Positions 36,101 to 46,900 of a stretch of DNA of 64,000 bases are shown here, piece by piece. The notes beneath the pieces were generated by a model. It was given only the letters and a program-made list of their open reading frames with translations. It made no database searches and had not been told where the DNA came from. How positions within the stretch are numbered: position 1 is the first letter of the stretch; each line of letters opens with the position of its first letter. The stretch is from Pomacea canaliculata (Eukaryota; Mollusca; Gastropoda; Architaenioglossa; Ampullariidae). The stretch covers positions 42,279,760-42,343,759 of the forward strand of contig NC_037592.1 of NCBI RefSeq assembly GCF_003073045.1. Reading direction: 5' to 3'. A program made the translations under genes and the position numbers.

Positions 36101-37806
36101 TTGAAGCACTCTGCATCTTTGAATTGTGATGTTGCAACATATCAACAATACAATCAAACTTTTCCACAAAAAAACTGCATGTCTGTCCTTAACATATTTT
36201 GAGGAATCAGCATTTGGTCCTAGTGAAACCTGGTCAGCAGTATTTAAAGCACACCCCAATGCTTTTCTTCGAGGTGCAATGTCGCCAGCTTTATTTACTA
36301 CGCAGTCCAGTGCTTTTTTTTGTCATATTTATGCCTTGGAAGCCTTTTCCGCACATTCATGGATCCAGAATCTTGAAAATCTAAAGAATCATTAAGGTTG
36401 ATCACATCATCCAATCTTACAGATGGTATAAAATTCTGACTTTTAGCACCCTGAGCCTTATACAGAGATAACTTAGTTTTTCTTCCCAAGGACTTCTTTG
36501 TTGGACTTACAACTCTTGCTGTTGATACTGTAGACATATCTTGAATAGGTGTTGACATCCTGGGCTCAGATGGCCCTGACTGAGCACCCTTATGCTTCAT
36601 GTCATCCAACTTACTCCACCTGAAATATGTTTGGAAGATTCACATTTGACTGAAAAATGGTACGTTGTAACAAATTATAAAGTTATGACTATACCATCAC
36701 TATAACTTTAACATCCTAGTTGCGTTTGTGAGCACACATATATGTGCCCATGCAGGCACTCACATTGATACACAGGTGCATACCCAGATATATGTATTCA
36801 TGCATTCAAACATTTCTGTGGTGAGAGTATGCAAAAGGCAAGTCTTCAAGTGCAAATGACACTGTGACAAAAGTTCACCAAGTCGGACTAACGATTGCTT
36901 ACATCTTTATTTTTGCTTTGTTGAACATGAATCTAAATCAATGGATGAATAAAGGTTTCCGTAGAAACATATAATACTGACCTTCTGTGTGTTGTTTGCA
37001 TGTTTTGTGTTCGAATGCGTGAAAAGGGTAACTGAAGAAAAACAATGGTCACATTTGACATATATTCACACTACAAAGTTTCTAACATTTGGGATGCACT
37101 GAAACTTCTCCCCAAACAAATTTTACAATTCCCACACAAAAGGTATTTGCCAAAAATCAATGCAATCTGAATTCATACTAATGGGTATCATGATATTTTG
37201 TCCCGAAATAGTAACTTCGGTCACTAAGATAATCACTTTTGTGTAGTAGATGGCAAAAGTTGTGTGTAAAAAAGTGGTTGTCTGAATGCTTATTTTATTA
37301 AATATCTGCTAAGAATCTCAGAAAAATAAACAGATTTACAGCAATATATAAATTTTGCTTGCAACTGAGACTTTGTCCAATCTTGACAGCCATTAGATTT
37401 CACTAACACTTTTTACATGAATAAGAACCATATGAGCAGCTATCTTTTCAACTATATTTATAGACATTTCATGCCACATACTTTCCACAAATATAGCAAA
37501 AAACAAAAACAAAGAGTACTGAAATCAATTTTATGACACATGGCCCATTTTAGGAGTCGAACTTCTGTCACAGTCTCAAATGCATTATATATGTGGCTAC
37601 AAAAAGACCTTCCAGGGAGCGGGGATCAAATGCGTGTTTTACGTTAATAAAAAACATTGAGCACAACTCTATTCAACAATGAGAACACAACTCTTGATAA
37701 TTTCATTCAAAAGGTTTTACTGTAAACACTTTATATAGGCAGATATTCAGATCGTGAAAACATCCACACAGTACCTCATACAGCATTTCTACGTCTGCCT
37801 TAAATT
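15173..37806 (-). CDS. SLX4: SLX4 nuclease scaffold (FANCP), about 24 exons
   Basis: SLX4 holds SLX1, MUS81-EME1 and XPF-ERCC1 and directs cutting of Holliday junctions and crosslinks. Domain order matches the vertebrate protein: zinc fingers, XPF-binding segment, BTB, long acidic disordered part, SAP, C-terminal SLX1-binding domain. Exons in transcript order: 37806-37775, 37031-36982, 36619-35516, 34854-34709, 33990-33883, 31529-31396, 30974-30909, 30276-30163, 29751-29664, 29399-29286, 27928-27775, 27493-27376, 26504-26340, 25867-25728, 25523-23521, 22913-22758, 22112-22003, 20825-20451, 20095-19970, 19854-19767, 18987 to about 18600, 18190-17951, 15568-15485, 15298-15173. Splice phases agree throughout only if one base is missing from six homopolymer runs. 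The true start is unclear: the first listed exon has an ATG (ATGCTGTATGAG), but an upstream exon is possible. The 3' edge of the 18987 exon is unresolved. Confidence 0.93.
15985..17360 (+). pseudogene. Decayed copy of a dispersed ORF family in an SLX4 intron
   Basis: On the strand opposite to SLX4, separate frames read NECYFCLVPPRSGWLTEQKK, QEELNDLVQDLELSKNKTEL, LGSRLQQWNLL, DPQEWKLFVDSSKT, LMGLKKGYTRYACFLCEWD and HHIKLGLMKNLVKAIDQTG. I recognise this order from a family of uncharacterised, multi-copy proteins common in arthropod and cnidarian genomes. The copy is broken in several places and has no promoter evidence. Its lack of introns and intronic position fit a mobile or retro-copied origin, but I do not know the family's mechanism. 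It is not a functional gene here. Confidence 0.6.
17537..17890. repeat. Degenerate tandem repeat, 48-bp period, SLX4 intron
   Basis: The phrase TTTTAGTCTAACAATACTT followed by TTAGGTTACCTTGCAACATT occurs with AGTCTAA starting at 17553, 17601 and 17649, exactly 48 bp apart, and again at 17850. A 120-bp unrelated segment (about 17700-17815), richer in G, interrupts the array. Confidence 0.75.
18305..18412. repeat. Short tandem repeat, about 36-bp period, SLX4 intron
   Basis: Three copies of a unit of the form GTCAATCTGTCCATGCATGT plus ACATGTG lie head to tail. Open frames on both strands here are repeat shadows. Confidence 0.6.
23521..25523 (-). other. SLX4: SLX4 large central exon, acidic, with SUMO-binding-like motifs
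   Basis: About 668 residues of low-complexity, serine- and acid-rich sequence sit between BTB and SAP, as in vertebrate SLX4. Short hydrophobic-acidic patches (VERIEISDDDLFSDEDSD, DLEIVDG, AHLLVLREED) resemble SUMO-interacting motifs. A 20-residue module is duplicated in tandem at 24374-24492, and an EPS-type repeat lies near the end (LAALEPSPTTYKPSLAAFEP). The frame changes at three runs: 25386-25389, about 25275-25286 and 24470-24473. Adding one base at each gives a single open frame and the right phases at both ends. Confidence 0.85.
25728..29399 (-). other. SLX4: SLX4 XPF-binding segment and BTB domain exons
   Basis: Exon 27928-27775 starts SFWKIASLS and contains LFYVLELMPPVEIS, which aligns with the human XPF-interacting stretch (SFLWEGSAL, FYTARLVPPL). 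The BTB dimerisation domain is in two exons. The first, 26504-26340, has LISDFLRLVNQPAYSDAKII and HVHCLILSIRCPQLLQ. The second, 25867-25728, has ALLRYLYGGLTNIEDRLLAS and TLDLAER. It joins in phase to LDVMGLRDVCQKRL at the start of the next exon, matching human LAHRFGVSELVHLCE. The exon between these blocks (27493-27376) fits in phase only with one more base in the run 27477-27480. The first block is separated from exon 29399 by an intron holding a LINE. Confidence 0.85.
28320..29085 (-). mobile_element. LINE 3' fragment (RT C-terminus, CR1/L2-like)
   Basis: Read on the - strand it gives SLGVILNQNLTFLQHISDVC, RKISTIRHYLTTTKTLIYSF, DYCNSLLAGIPKYLFDKLQT and IQNNS, then a C-terminal WLP..-type segment. 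This is the thumb and C-terminal part of a Jockey-superfamily (CR1/L2-like) reverse transcriptase. The copy is cut at its 5' side, as is usual for LINEs, and ends in an ATT-rich tail near 28320. It sits sense to SLX4 in the intron between exons 29399-29286 and 27928-27775. Confidence 0.8.
34431..34560 (-). mobile_element. Partial tRNA-type SINE
   Basis: It is the same family and orientation as the copy at 35015-35210. Shared phrases are AATTGGTGTTTTAC, GAGCCAGCAAC, TGCAGAGAAAGAA and CAGGACAGCCAACCT. The tRNA head is missing, so the copy stops before the A box. Confidence 0.75.
35015..35210 (-). mobile_element. Full-length tRNA-derived SINE with 10-bp TSD
   Basis: On the - strand it begins GCTAGGGTGGTCCAGTAGCG with an A-box-like TAGCGTAACAG and a B-box-like GGTTCAGCTCTTG, spaced as in a tRNA. 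A tRNA-unrelated body follows and ends in a C-rich tail. The direct repeat CAACTGACAG flanks it at 35005-35014 and 35211-35220. It lies in the SLX4 intron between exons 36619-35516 and 34854-34709, sense to the gene. Confidence 0.88.
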
Positions 37807-38185
37807 CTGAAACAATTAAATTACCCAAAGACTAACTGATGATAAAATGATTTTGTGTAACCTACTGAAAGCATTATTTTGCTGAAGATCGAATTTAAAT
37901 ATCTTGTTAAAGCATGAAAAACAGTAGCAATGCCAAGTTATCCTTCCTCAATTACAGATAATAACTTAAAATTGTTTTAGTTGTGGAATTACTGTTTTTA
38001 CTATAAATTGTAAGATAAAAATGATCACCCATTTTATATTACCCTCAGAATTAGCAACACAAAAGCATAAAGCATTTTCAATCAACACATTATTTTAAAA
38101 GAACTGAGTAAACAGAATGACCCATCACTGTACTGATGCATACTTGTATTTAACTAGCCTCAAATCACTCACACAAACAAATATT

Positions 38186-38954
38186 TCAAGCCTCCCTTTC
38201 ATTAATTCTTTCTTCATTTAGTGCTCTTTGCCTCTCCTGAATTGCAAGGACTTTCTGGCGCCACTCAGCCTTTATTTTCCTCTCTTCTTCTGTCTTTTTA
38301 GTGACTTTATCTACAAGTCCTGGAAACATGTAGCTGTGAACAAAGTAGTATCATTATTATTTCAGTCACATGGATTTCAGTTCTGTATCCTACCCTATGT
38401 TTGTCTTCTCAAACACTCATGTATACACATAGCTACCCAAGTGGTTGTAACATAAAAAGGTTTATGAGTCTCATTGCCTTGCAGCCATAATGACAGTAAA
38501 CTGTTATGCTTCACAAGGTTTAGGGCACATTTAAAAGGCAAAGCCCAATCCTTTCCATTATGTTGCATCTCAAGTGGCATGTCGACCATTCTGACCAGAC
38601 TAAGTAAAATTTAATTTAACTAGCACTTTTCACTTTGAATGCCTCATATGCAGTCTAGCTCTGAGAAACAAGTGGAAGCATGGCATAAAACTGCACAAGA
38701 GAGTTAGCTAGATGGCTTGTGTTAGAAAGTTAGTGTAAGAGACCTATTTTTCCATTTTCTGGTTGTATGTCATCTACAGGCAAGAAACATTTTTTGTACT
38801 CTTACTAATAAAACATTTTACTACTACTGTATTATACTTACAAAGGCAATATCCCTGAAATGATAGTCAATGCAAGTCCTCCAAACACAAAAATGTTCCT
38901 GTATGTCCAAGCCCGAGTGCCATACAGAAATTGCTTGCGATTGATCTCGCGCAT
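38186..38954 (-). CDS. 86-residue single-pass membrane protein
   Basis: There are two coding exons, 38954-38842 and 38333-38186, with donor TT|GTAAGTA and acceptor CACAG|C, and the phases match. An in-frame TGA lies just upstream of the ATG, so the start is firm. The product has a basic N-terminus (MREINRKQFLYGTRAWTYRN), one membrane segment at about residues 21-42 (IFVFGGLALTIISGILPFYM), and a charged, probably helical tail (KKTEEERKIKAEWRQKVLAI). Small basic single-pass proteins of this shape are often inner-mitochondrial-membrane assembly factors. The FGG..PxY core faintly recalls SMIM20/MITRAC7, but that is a weak guess. A 5' UTR exon is suggested by a donor at about 39227 (CGGAGAAG|GTAAAG). 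The gene lies 380 bp upstream of the first visible SLX4 exon on the same strand. Confidence 0.8.
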
Positions 38955-39226
38955 AGTGTGGCTGTATCAATCCAGATGCTGAATGTACAGCTGCAGTCTG
39001 ATAACAAATCTGAAACGATGTGCAGAAATCAAGAAAACTTATGGAAAGATAGAATGAAGATCCCATATTGATATTTAAAAAATGAGATTAGAAAAATAGT
39101 AAGAAAGAAATTAGGCTGAAAAATAAGAAGACATAGCAAATACTATATTAAATGATTTGAACTGTTCAGACTGTGCCCCTCTTGACTACTGATGAAAGTT
39201 AACAGATGATTTCAAAACTTTACCTT

Positions 39227-40500
39227 CTCCGGGGTCACAATGCCAAACACTTTTTCAAACCGGCAACAGAGGTATAATTAGCGTCAGGGGTTAAAGTTTA
39301 GATTAGGGCTAGAGTATGCATGTAGGTTAGGATTCGGGCCTTCAGATTTCACAATCTATATCACAGCTTCTAAAACAACTTCTGTAGGTGCATCGTGAAT
39401 CCTCCAAAACGTAAAGTAGTGCTCAAATGATCGAGTAGCGATTTTGAATCGCGCGACAAAAACAAGAAAAAAAACTTTGTCACAGTCAGTGTATCTTCAG
39501 ATCGGTACTAGCAGTACCAATATTCTATGTATGAAAAGCACTTTAATAAAAATGCATAAGCACGGTCATGTCAGAGAACTTCGTGCATAACCCAACTTGC
39601 CCATTGCGCATACCATGAATCACTAATGCACCAAAAATGGCCTATTCTGGAATAAAAATAATCGCGAATATATAAGCCTAAAATATTTTAATTACGGCTG
39701 CAACCGATAAGTCATAACTAATTAATTTTCTTATAATTTAATAAATTAACCAAGTTTGACATAACCGACCTTAAACTAGCAGGTAGCCGACATCTTGTAC
39801 CGATGGAGACCATTTAAAGAGGCACATTTTCATTGGACAACTTTTCAAACAGTATCCAATGATTTTCGTGTTTATAGTTTTCGATTTCGGTTTAGAAGGT
39901 AGGGGAAGTTGGTCTGCCAAGACCAACCCTTAGTTTCGGCGAGCCTAAACAAAAAAAAATGTGACTAAACCGGAAGCTCTATAGTCTCATGCCTCGTTTT
40001 AGAGAAAATCGTCTGCCATCAGTCCAGTTATACAAGTTAGTGGTTGGATTACAATTTGCCTACAAACCATAAAACTTGTTTCGTAATACAGTGAAATGAT
40101 TTATGTGATTGAAGTTTTATTCTTCCCGTTATTTGTTTAGCCTACTTGAAATCACTACGTTCATGGATGAATCGAGGGCTACACAGCTGACAACTCAAAT
40201 ATTAAAATTGTGATAATTATAATTAAACAATTATGCGCTGCAGGGGCTACACTCTTTTTCAGATCTTTATTTCTACCAAATTAACACATTTTTCGTCGAG
40301 GGACACATGATATATGTTATGTTATAACAGATAAACTCATAATAGATTTTCAGGCTTTTCAAATATTGTCTTCTCTTAAGTATTACCACCCTTCCTTGTT
40401 GTTATGAATTATTACAACAAAGGGAAGAAGGAAGCTAAAAGGGAAATTAATTTCAAACAGATCAAGTAAGCATGGTGACCAACTTTCGTTTTCGCGTATT
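39227..40500. other. Spacer between divergent genes: promoter side of membrane-protein gene
   Basis: The leader exon of the small membrane protein probably starts in 39230-39480 on the - strand. The rest is AT-rich with no open exon. Because RAB9 starts on the + strand from about 40.6 kb, this 1.3 kb separates two divergent transcription units. Confidence 0.45.
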
Positions 40501-40505
40501 TCCGG

Positions 40506-40694
40506 CCAATAAGCGTCGTTAAAGCTCTTTGGTAACGAAAACAAGTGGCAGTGGCCGGCGCGTGACTAATCACATGACCTTCAGTGACGTCAGCCCTGTT
40601 ATCATGGATGGAGCTCGTACAATAATTTCGAACAAGTAATTCTTCCCAGAGATTTGTGATTGCACAGTGTTTGTGTATATATATATAAGATCAG
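40506..40694 (+). promoter_or_regulatory. Probable RAB9 promoter and leader exon
   Basis: A CCAAT box at 40506-40510 and a perfect CRE palindrome TGACGTCA at 40585-40592 sit in a locally CpG-rich patch (CGGCGCGTGAC). A candidate leader exon follows and ends in GATCAG|GTATAG at 40694, and the matching acceptor GGGCAG lies at 42923, in the exon that holds the RAB9 start codon. Nothing in the sequence fixes the transcription start. Confidence 0.55.
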
Positions 40695-43060
40695 GTATAG
40701 ATTTATTTACATATTTATTTGCTTTACTTTCTCATTTAATGTATATTTCTTATATTTTTGCTATTGGTACCGCAGGCACGACTTCTTTAGTCCTCATCGT
40801 GGGTTGATCCTTCCCTGACTTAGCTCAGTATTTTCTGTAGTTTGGGAAATCCAAACATCGACGTCATTTTCACTATTCTTAGTTGTTTTCCTTTATTGTT
40901 CTACTTTAATGACATTTTTTCCTTAGCATTATCAAACCTACATTGAATATTTGTTTTTTTTCTGAAAAAAAATTAACAGAAATGGGCGTTTAAATTTCCA
41001 GCGTTTGTAGACCTTAGGTTTCCAAAGTTGGTTGATAAGTAATTTCTTGATCGCCTGCTCATGAAAAGCTCCGTTCATAGGTTGTTTCACAACTTTATTT
41101 GTTTATTTTTACAATGTTGCATACCTCCAAAATTTGACAAATGTAATAATTATGTGTTAATATTTATTGTTACTACAATTAAAGTATTTCATCCCAGTGA
41201 CGTCCCTGATCATTTTGTTGTTTTACTTTCACTGCTGATCTGGCATTAGTGAACTTGTTCCTGGTAAATATTCAGCAACAAAATAACTTATGTGTTAAAT
41301 AATGAGTTTTACCAAAAAATGCATGATAATTTTTTATTACCACAAACAGAAGTCATTAAATAAAGCTATCAACTTTTATGATAATAAAGGAAAGTTATAA
41401 AACCACTTTTTAGCATAAATGTTTGCCTAAATTGGCTTTTCTGTAGAGTTTTGGAAGTAGGATTAGTGCTATTATATATTGATTAAATGTGTTAAACAGT
41501 GTCTCATTTTTCACTGAAACTGAAACTAGGTACTTCAAGGCAAATTCCCTCAGAAACTTTTACATAGGATGCTTACAACCAATATTCTTGTAAGTGAAGT
41601 GGGTGTGTGACTACCAGCATGTATCCACTCAATTAATCACACACAAAGAAGTAGGCAGTGGAAACTTTCTGCAGTCAGTGCTTGTATGTAGAAACTAAAA
41701 TTATTTATGGACACCATTATGATTCAGTGCATTCTAATAGTCCTTCTTACTATTCCTGTTTATGGTGGTGACATTTCTGTTGAATGTATTGTAGTATTTC
41801 ACCAGTTCTACTTTCACTGTATTGCTCAATTCATCATAATATTATTCTTCATCACGTTTTGAAAGGTACATGTTATCAGCCACAAAAAGGATTTGCTTTG
41901 TGTGTCCTCATCACATGAGCTTTTTATCATTCTTGATAGGAACAGATATCAGTTTATGGCTTTATTTTAATGAAGTGAGGGCTGTCGCTAGCTTATGATA
42001 AGAGGGGATAGAAATCTGCTACAATTATACCCAAAAATGGTTACTGTGCTGATTTATATTGGGTAATTTTATGACTGATCGTTTAAAAAGAATACCTTTC
42101 CCATACAGGCATTTATAACCTAGATATTATCTTGGATGAAAGCAAATTTACTGTAAAATGCAAGTTTAATGCATAATTTGAACAATGTATTAATGCTTGT
42201 GAGTGTTTGGGGGGCAACATAGGTTTGGAGTATAGTATTGTGAGTTGGGCTGGAATATAAACATGAAAATGACATTATTTCAGTGAGAATCTAATGAAAA
42301 CCAGTAGTACCCCCCACCCACTCCCACACACACAAGGCCTGGTCTGTGCTGTATTCTAAAGAAGATATTCTAAGTCAGATGTCAGAAATATAGATTAATT
42401 ATTGAATAGTCTGGGGTAATTCAAAGCACTTGGGTCACATCTGGTTTTTTTTTTCTTCTTTTTACTCTTCCATTTCCAAATGTTTTGAATGTACAATAAG
42501 ACATTGAATAAGAGAAATGTGTAATGGTTGAGGTAAATGTGTAGATATTTGTATGCACACACTAAGCATGTTTAAAATGAATGAATGTTGAGATAAAAGA
42601 AAATACTGTGCAAGTCAGAGCACATTTTTTCTGGAAAAAGACTCAAAAGATTTTTTTAAAGTGATATATGTGTGTGTTTGATACACTAGGCTGATCACTA
42701 GGTGATTAGATCATGACTATGTTTGGTCACTTTATTTTTTTTATTGCTTTCAGAATTATGCAATAAATAACCTGGATCCAGTGAGCTACAAGACTGACTC
42801 ATAGAGACAAATATACATGATTTTGCATTCTCTTTATACTCATTTTCCATTTTCGTCTTATTTATACTTTCGTTTTCCAAACATCAGATTGCCAGTTGTG
42901 ATTTGTTTCTTATTTTTGGGCAGCTACAACAGAACGCAAAATTTTTGTGAAGAAAGTGATGAAAGTCCAGCAGACAAGACCTTTAACAGATCCTGGTGAA
43001 ACAAAAAAGGGTTTAGGTACCCTACACACAACTGAAAGGGTCTAGGAAGCAGCTGGCATT

Positions 43061-44821
43061 ATGTCAGGCAAGACCAAGTTGCTGAAGGTGGTGCTTCTTG
43101 GGGATGGAGGGGTGGGTAAATCATCCCTCATGAACCGCTTTGTTAGCAACAAATTTGACTCCCAGTCATTCCACACTATTGGGGTGGAGTTCTTGAACAA
43201 AGATGTTACTGTTGATGATGACACCTACACAATGCAGGTAAGATGGCCACAAGAATATCCTTGTTATGTATTGGTGTCATTGTAGACTAAGACTACATAC
43301 TAATCTTACATTACTTTATAATGAGGTTAGTGCATATTTCTTATTTTAAGGGTGAATTTAGATACTTACCTAGGAGATACCAAGCAGCAACTCAATATTA
43401 AGCTGAATGTCCAGTCTTTAAAGACAAGCTTTTCCGTATGAAACAAATGCAAAAGAAAGACTAGTGAACCGTTATTGTGCATTTAGCAACGCTCTCTCTT
43501 TATATCCTTTGTCATTTTCTTCTTAAAAAATTGCAAGTCTTTAAGATAAAAAAAAATCAGTTATATTATTGCTACACATGTATATATCTGGTCCATTCAG
43601 TTAAAGTCCCAGTCTTATTAGAGTCCATTGTGGATTTGGTGTGAAGAAAACAAATGGTTGCAATGTTGGCGATTTGTGCAAAGGAAAATGAATGGGCCAT
43701 TTAGGCCTAGTTAATACCCCTTTTATAGGTCTAGTGGAGAGTAGCATTTTTTCCTCATGACTGGGTAAAGTTCAATGTAAGATACTATTTCCCTTTCTAC
43801 TCTTGAGATACATGGCTATAAACATGATCATTCAAGGGCAACACCACAGACCAGCATTGTACTGGGATATATTTACGTTATCTAGGCCTTAGCTGGGACC
43901 ATATGTTAATTAGGCATACCCTGTGTACTAATTGGATCTATTTGCATGGTGATATTTGTAGCCACATACCTGAAAAAGTAGGAGAGCATTTACCCAAAAT
44001 TTGGGAAAATAGTATCTTGCATTGAGTTTTACTCCGTCATTAGAAACAATGTGCACTCTTTTAGATCTTCAACATGTTAGAATTTAAAGATTGGCACATC
44101 TCAAAGTGGGCTTTTATTATTGATAATACTGCTCATATTTGCAGGCACATCAGCTTAAAATCTATTTAATTTATTTAATTAAAATTTATTTATTGTTCAC
44201 CATTTTTTTAAGGTTAAAATTTGCTTTCCATAAATCTTACACAACTCCCAAAAGCAAAGTCAAAAGGTAGAATAAATGGTCAGCAAAAATACAGACAAAT
44301 TAAATAAAAAAAACCTGCTATGAATGGTTTAACAGTTTTTGGGTGCAATGAAAGCATGGCTTTTCTTTCTGCATGATTTTGTTTAGATTTGGGACACTGC
44401 AGGCCAAGAGCGCTTTAAGAGTCTGCGAACTCCATTTTATCGTGGTGCTGACTGCTGCCTCCTGACATTTTCTGTGGATGATGTGCAGAGTTTTCGCAAT
44501 CTGTCCATGTGGCGCCGAGAATTCCTGTACTATGCTGATATTCAGGATGGGGTAAACTTTCCATTTGTAATCCTCGGCAATAAAGTGGATGTAGAAAATC
44601 GCATTGTTAGTGCTGAGGACGCCCGAGCCTGGTGTGCTTCAGCAGGCAATGCCCCCTACTTTGAGACCAGTGCTAAGGATGCCACAAATGTAGACCTAGC
44701 CTTTCTTGCTGCAGTTCGCCGTTTGAAAGAGATGGAGGAACAGATGGAGATGCGACCGGTGCATGGGAACACTGTAGACCTCAACAAAGTGGCAAAAAGC
44801 AAGTCATCATGCTGTAGCTAA
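43061..44821 (+). CDS. RAB9: RAB9 small GTPase, 203 aa, two coding exons
   Basis: Rab9 controls return of mannose-6-phosphate receptors from late endosomes to the trans-Golgi and recruits TIP47, GCC185 and other effectors. Exons 43061-43237 and 44387-44821 join in phase after YTMQ. All GTPase motifs are intact: P-loop GDGGVGKS at residues 14-21, switch I TIGVEF at 39-44, WDTAGQE at 61-67, NKVD at 124-127 and ETSAK at 152-156. The C-terminus SSCCS carries a geranylgeranylation cysteine pair followed by one serine. The effector region and length match human RAB9A/RAB9B (201 aa), and invertebrates normally have one copy. A leader exon junction at 42923/42924 brings the 5' UTR close to the ATG. 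The 1.15-kb intron has no further exon. Confidence 0.96.
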
Positions 44822-46900
44822 AAAGAGCTACTCACACCGTTAAGGCATTTGGTATGGGACTGTCCTTGAAAACCTTGGGATAACAACCTACAGGTCAAAA
44901 GCTGTGCTGGGACAGCTATGTGTAATGCAGTGAGTGGCAGCTTGGAGAAACTAGAACAGTGCCACTTGTTTGTTAAAGATTTGATGGTGTGTGAGGTGAC
45001 ATCAAATTCTGCAGGGAATAGGTCTCTATATTCTCTAGCAAAATTTAGAAGTGTCATTTGCCAGCACTAAACAAGAACTTAAAGCTTTCATCACTGGCAG
45101 TATATTTCACTTTGAACTGAACCAACTACTACTTACATTGTCATGTTGCCAATCATATCAAGTTCAGACTTGCATTTTTAGGAGAAGAAAGGACTTAGTT
45201 TGGGTAGGAGCCAGAGCAGCTGTATGTCATGCTTAGGTGCAGTCTCTGGTTACAAGCATTCTTTTGTGGGAGATGGGGAAATTCCAAGGTCAGAATTAAC
45301 CTTGTCAAGATACACAGGAAATCACAGCTAATAGTAGTATGTAAAGTATATATGTATAATGTGTACCATTCTTGAGCAAGGCATAGCATAACTTATATAT
45401 ATATTATGGAAGATGACTTTGTAAAGAATGAGAACATTTACAAATTAAATTAAGGGGCCATATATAGCTGTTGAAATGTTACTGACCACAAATTTAAAGA
45501 GCTTTTGCAGCAGATATGAACAAATGAGAGCACGATTATAAGGAAGTAATATTTTTTCCTGTTCTGGTTGTTTTCAAATTCTCTGTTTGTGGGCAGGTGG
45601 GTGAGTGAGTGCCTGTGAAGGGGGATGTTGTTGTGCTTTATTTTATTCATGTGTGTGATGGTTATTTCACTATTTCAAACTTAAAGTTAGGCAACTATAT
45701 CCTAGAAATATATCTGCATGGCTGGTTCAGTATGAGACCTGGGTGTCAGTAGCATGTGCCTCAGTAACTGCAATCTTGCCTTAAGCACGCAGTACGTAGG
45801 GGCCAGTGGAAACAGGGAACTGCTGCTATATCTTAAACCACCTTTTCAACCCCGTCATAAAGGTCACACAAAAGGCACAACTGTTTATAAGCAAAGTTAG
45901 GTTTAAAAATACTCATGATGTTCATCTAACAAACCAGACTCTGACTTGTAAATGTCACCCATATGTTTGAAAAGTGGACGAAAAAGTCTGTTGAACTGAA
46001 AAGATGTTCAACTTTACAAAATAGTTTCATTTCAAAACAAAAATAACAAGGTGTTACTGTTAGTAATGGTCCTCCCTACATTGCTGTTATAACGTAAGGG
46101 GTCACATATTTACTCTTTACTTACACACTGTGCAGTTTCATAAATTTGAAAGTTCAAAAGGAAAGAAGCTAGTTTTTATTATGAACAATGGATTTTACTT
46201 CTAAAAGTTACTTTTCTTAGCAGCAAGACACATGCTTTGGATTAGGGCTTTAAATAGAGAAAAGGCATCATACTTTGGGACCACATTGTGACTTGATAGA
46301 CTTTAAAATGTTGGGATCTGGCATGTTTAAAGAATAAGGACTGTGAAATACTAGCTGTTCATGTTGTACTGGGACAGACCATGTATCAATGTTACCATGC
46401 ATATAAATACAATTTTACAATGCATGTGGCATTTCATTTTTTTGTGACCGTTTGCTAGAACACCTTAGCACTACTGAAAACTTAAAAAATTCTGAGCTTC
46501 CACTCCAGAGAACAACTCAGAATGCATTCTTGTCAACAATCCTCACCATCTTTATCTCAGGTGTCATCAGTTTTCCCTCACCTAAGGAACTGTTGTCCCA
46601 TGGTCACCACTGTCTCATTGGTTCGGAAATTAGAAATTAAACTTATTATGTGAATCCAGGTGGGTTCAAGGAAATTAAACTTTGTGACTCTAGGTTGAAC
46701 TATCCAAATGACTTTGAGTAGGTTCAAGGAAGAACATCATCATAATATTTTGTAGGAGAGATCTTTAACACTCTAGGCCTGGCTTCCAACTATAGTCATT
46801 GTGTGATCTTTAATCACTGAATGTTAATGCAGTAGTATTGCTGTAAAATGTTCTTTAAGAAGGTCAGTCTTAATAAAGGCAATTCTTGATCAAGTAAATA
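44822..46900 (+). other. RAB9: Probable long RAB9 3' UTR
   Basis: No exon is seen after the RAB9 stop. The most convincing polyadenylation hexamer is AATAAA at 46872-46877, in TCTTAATAAAGGCAATTC. A 3' UTR of about 2 kb is an inference; earlier hexamer variants may also be used. Confidence 0.45.

Larger units (their letters stand above)
33883..36619 (-). other. SLX4: SLX4 N-terminal exons with three zinc fingers
   Basis: These exons encode the ubiquitin-binding UBZ4 region that recruits SLX4 to damage. The middle finger, FCPLCQKDITHLNSHRRNMH followed by TNKCFDE, aligns with the first human UBZ4. The next, LNCPMCGKILRTQQ plus SRKIHLKKC from the following exon (31529), aligns with the second; an intron splits it. 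Upstream, at the end of exon 36619-35516, lies a further C-x2-C-x11-H-x3-C motif (CPTCGQLFPRGCFVKHLKVC) with no counterpart in the human protein as I recall it. The exon 36619-35516 changes frame at the run 36314-36321 and again at 36168-36174. One extra base in each run makes the exon open from end to end and gives the exit phase that exon 34854-34709 needs. Confidence 0.85.

Noticed and set aside
37555-37575. tRNA T-arm-like GGAGTCGAACTTC
   Set aside because: No acceptor stem, anticodon arm or A box fits around it on either strand.
15173-37806. SLX4 as a dead pseudogene
   Set aside because: Every break is a one-base shortfall in a run, splice sites and domains are intact, phases agree once counted, and PWP2 shows the same pattern. 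Assembly error explains this better.
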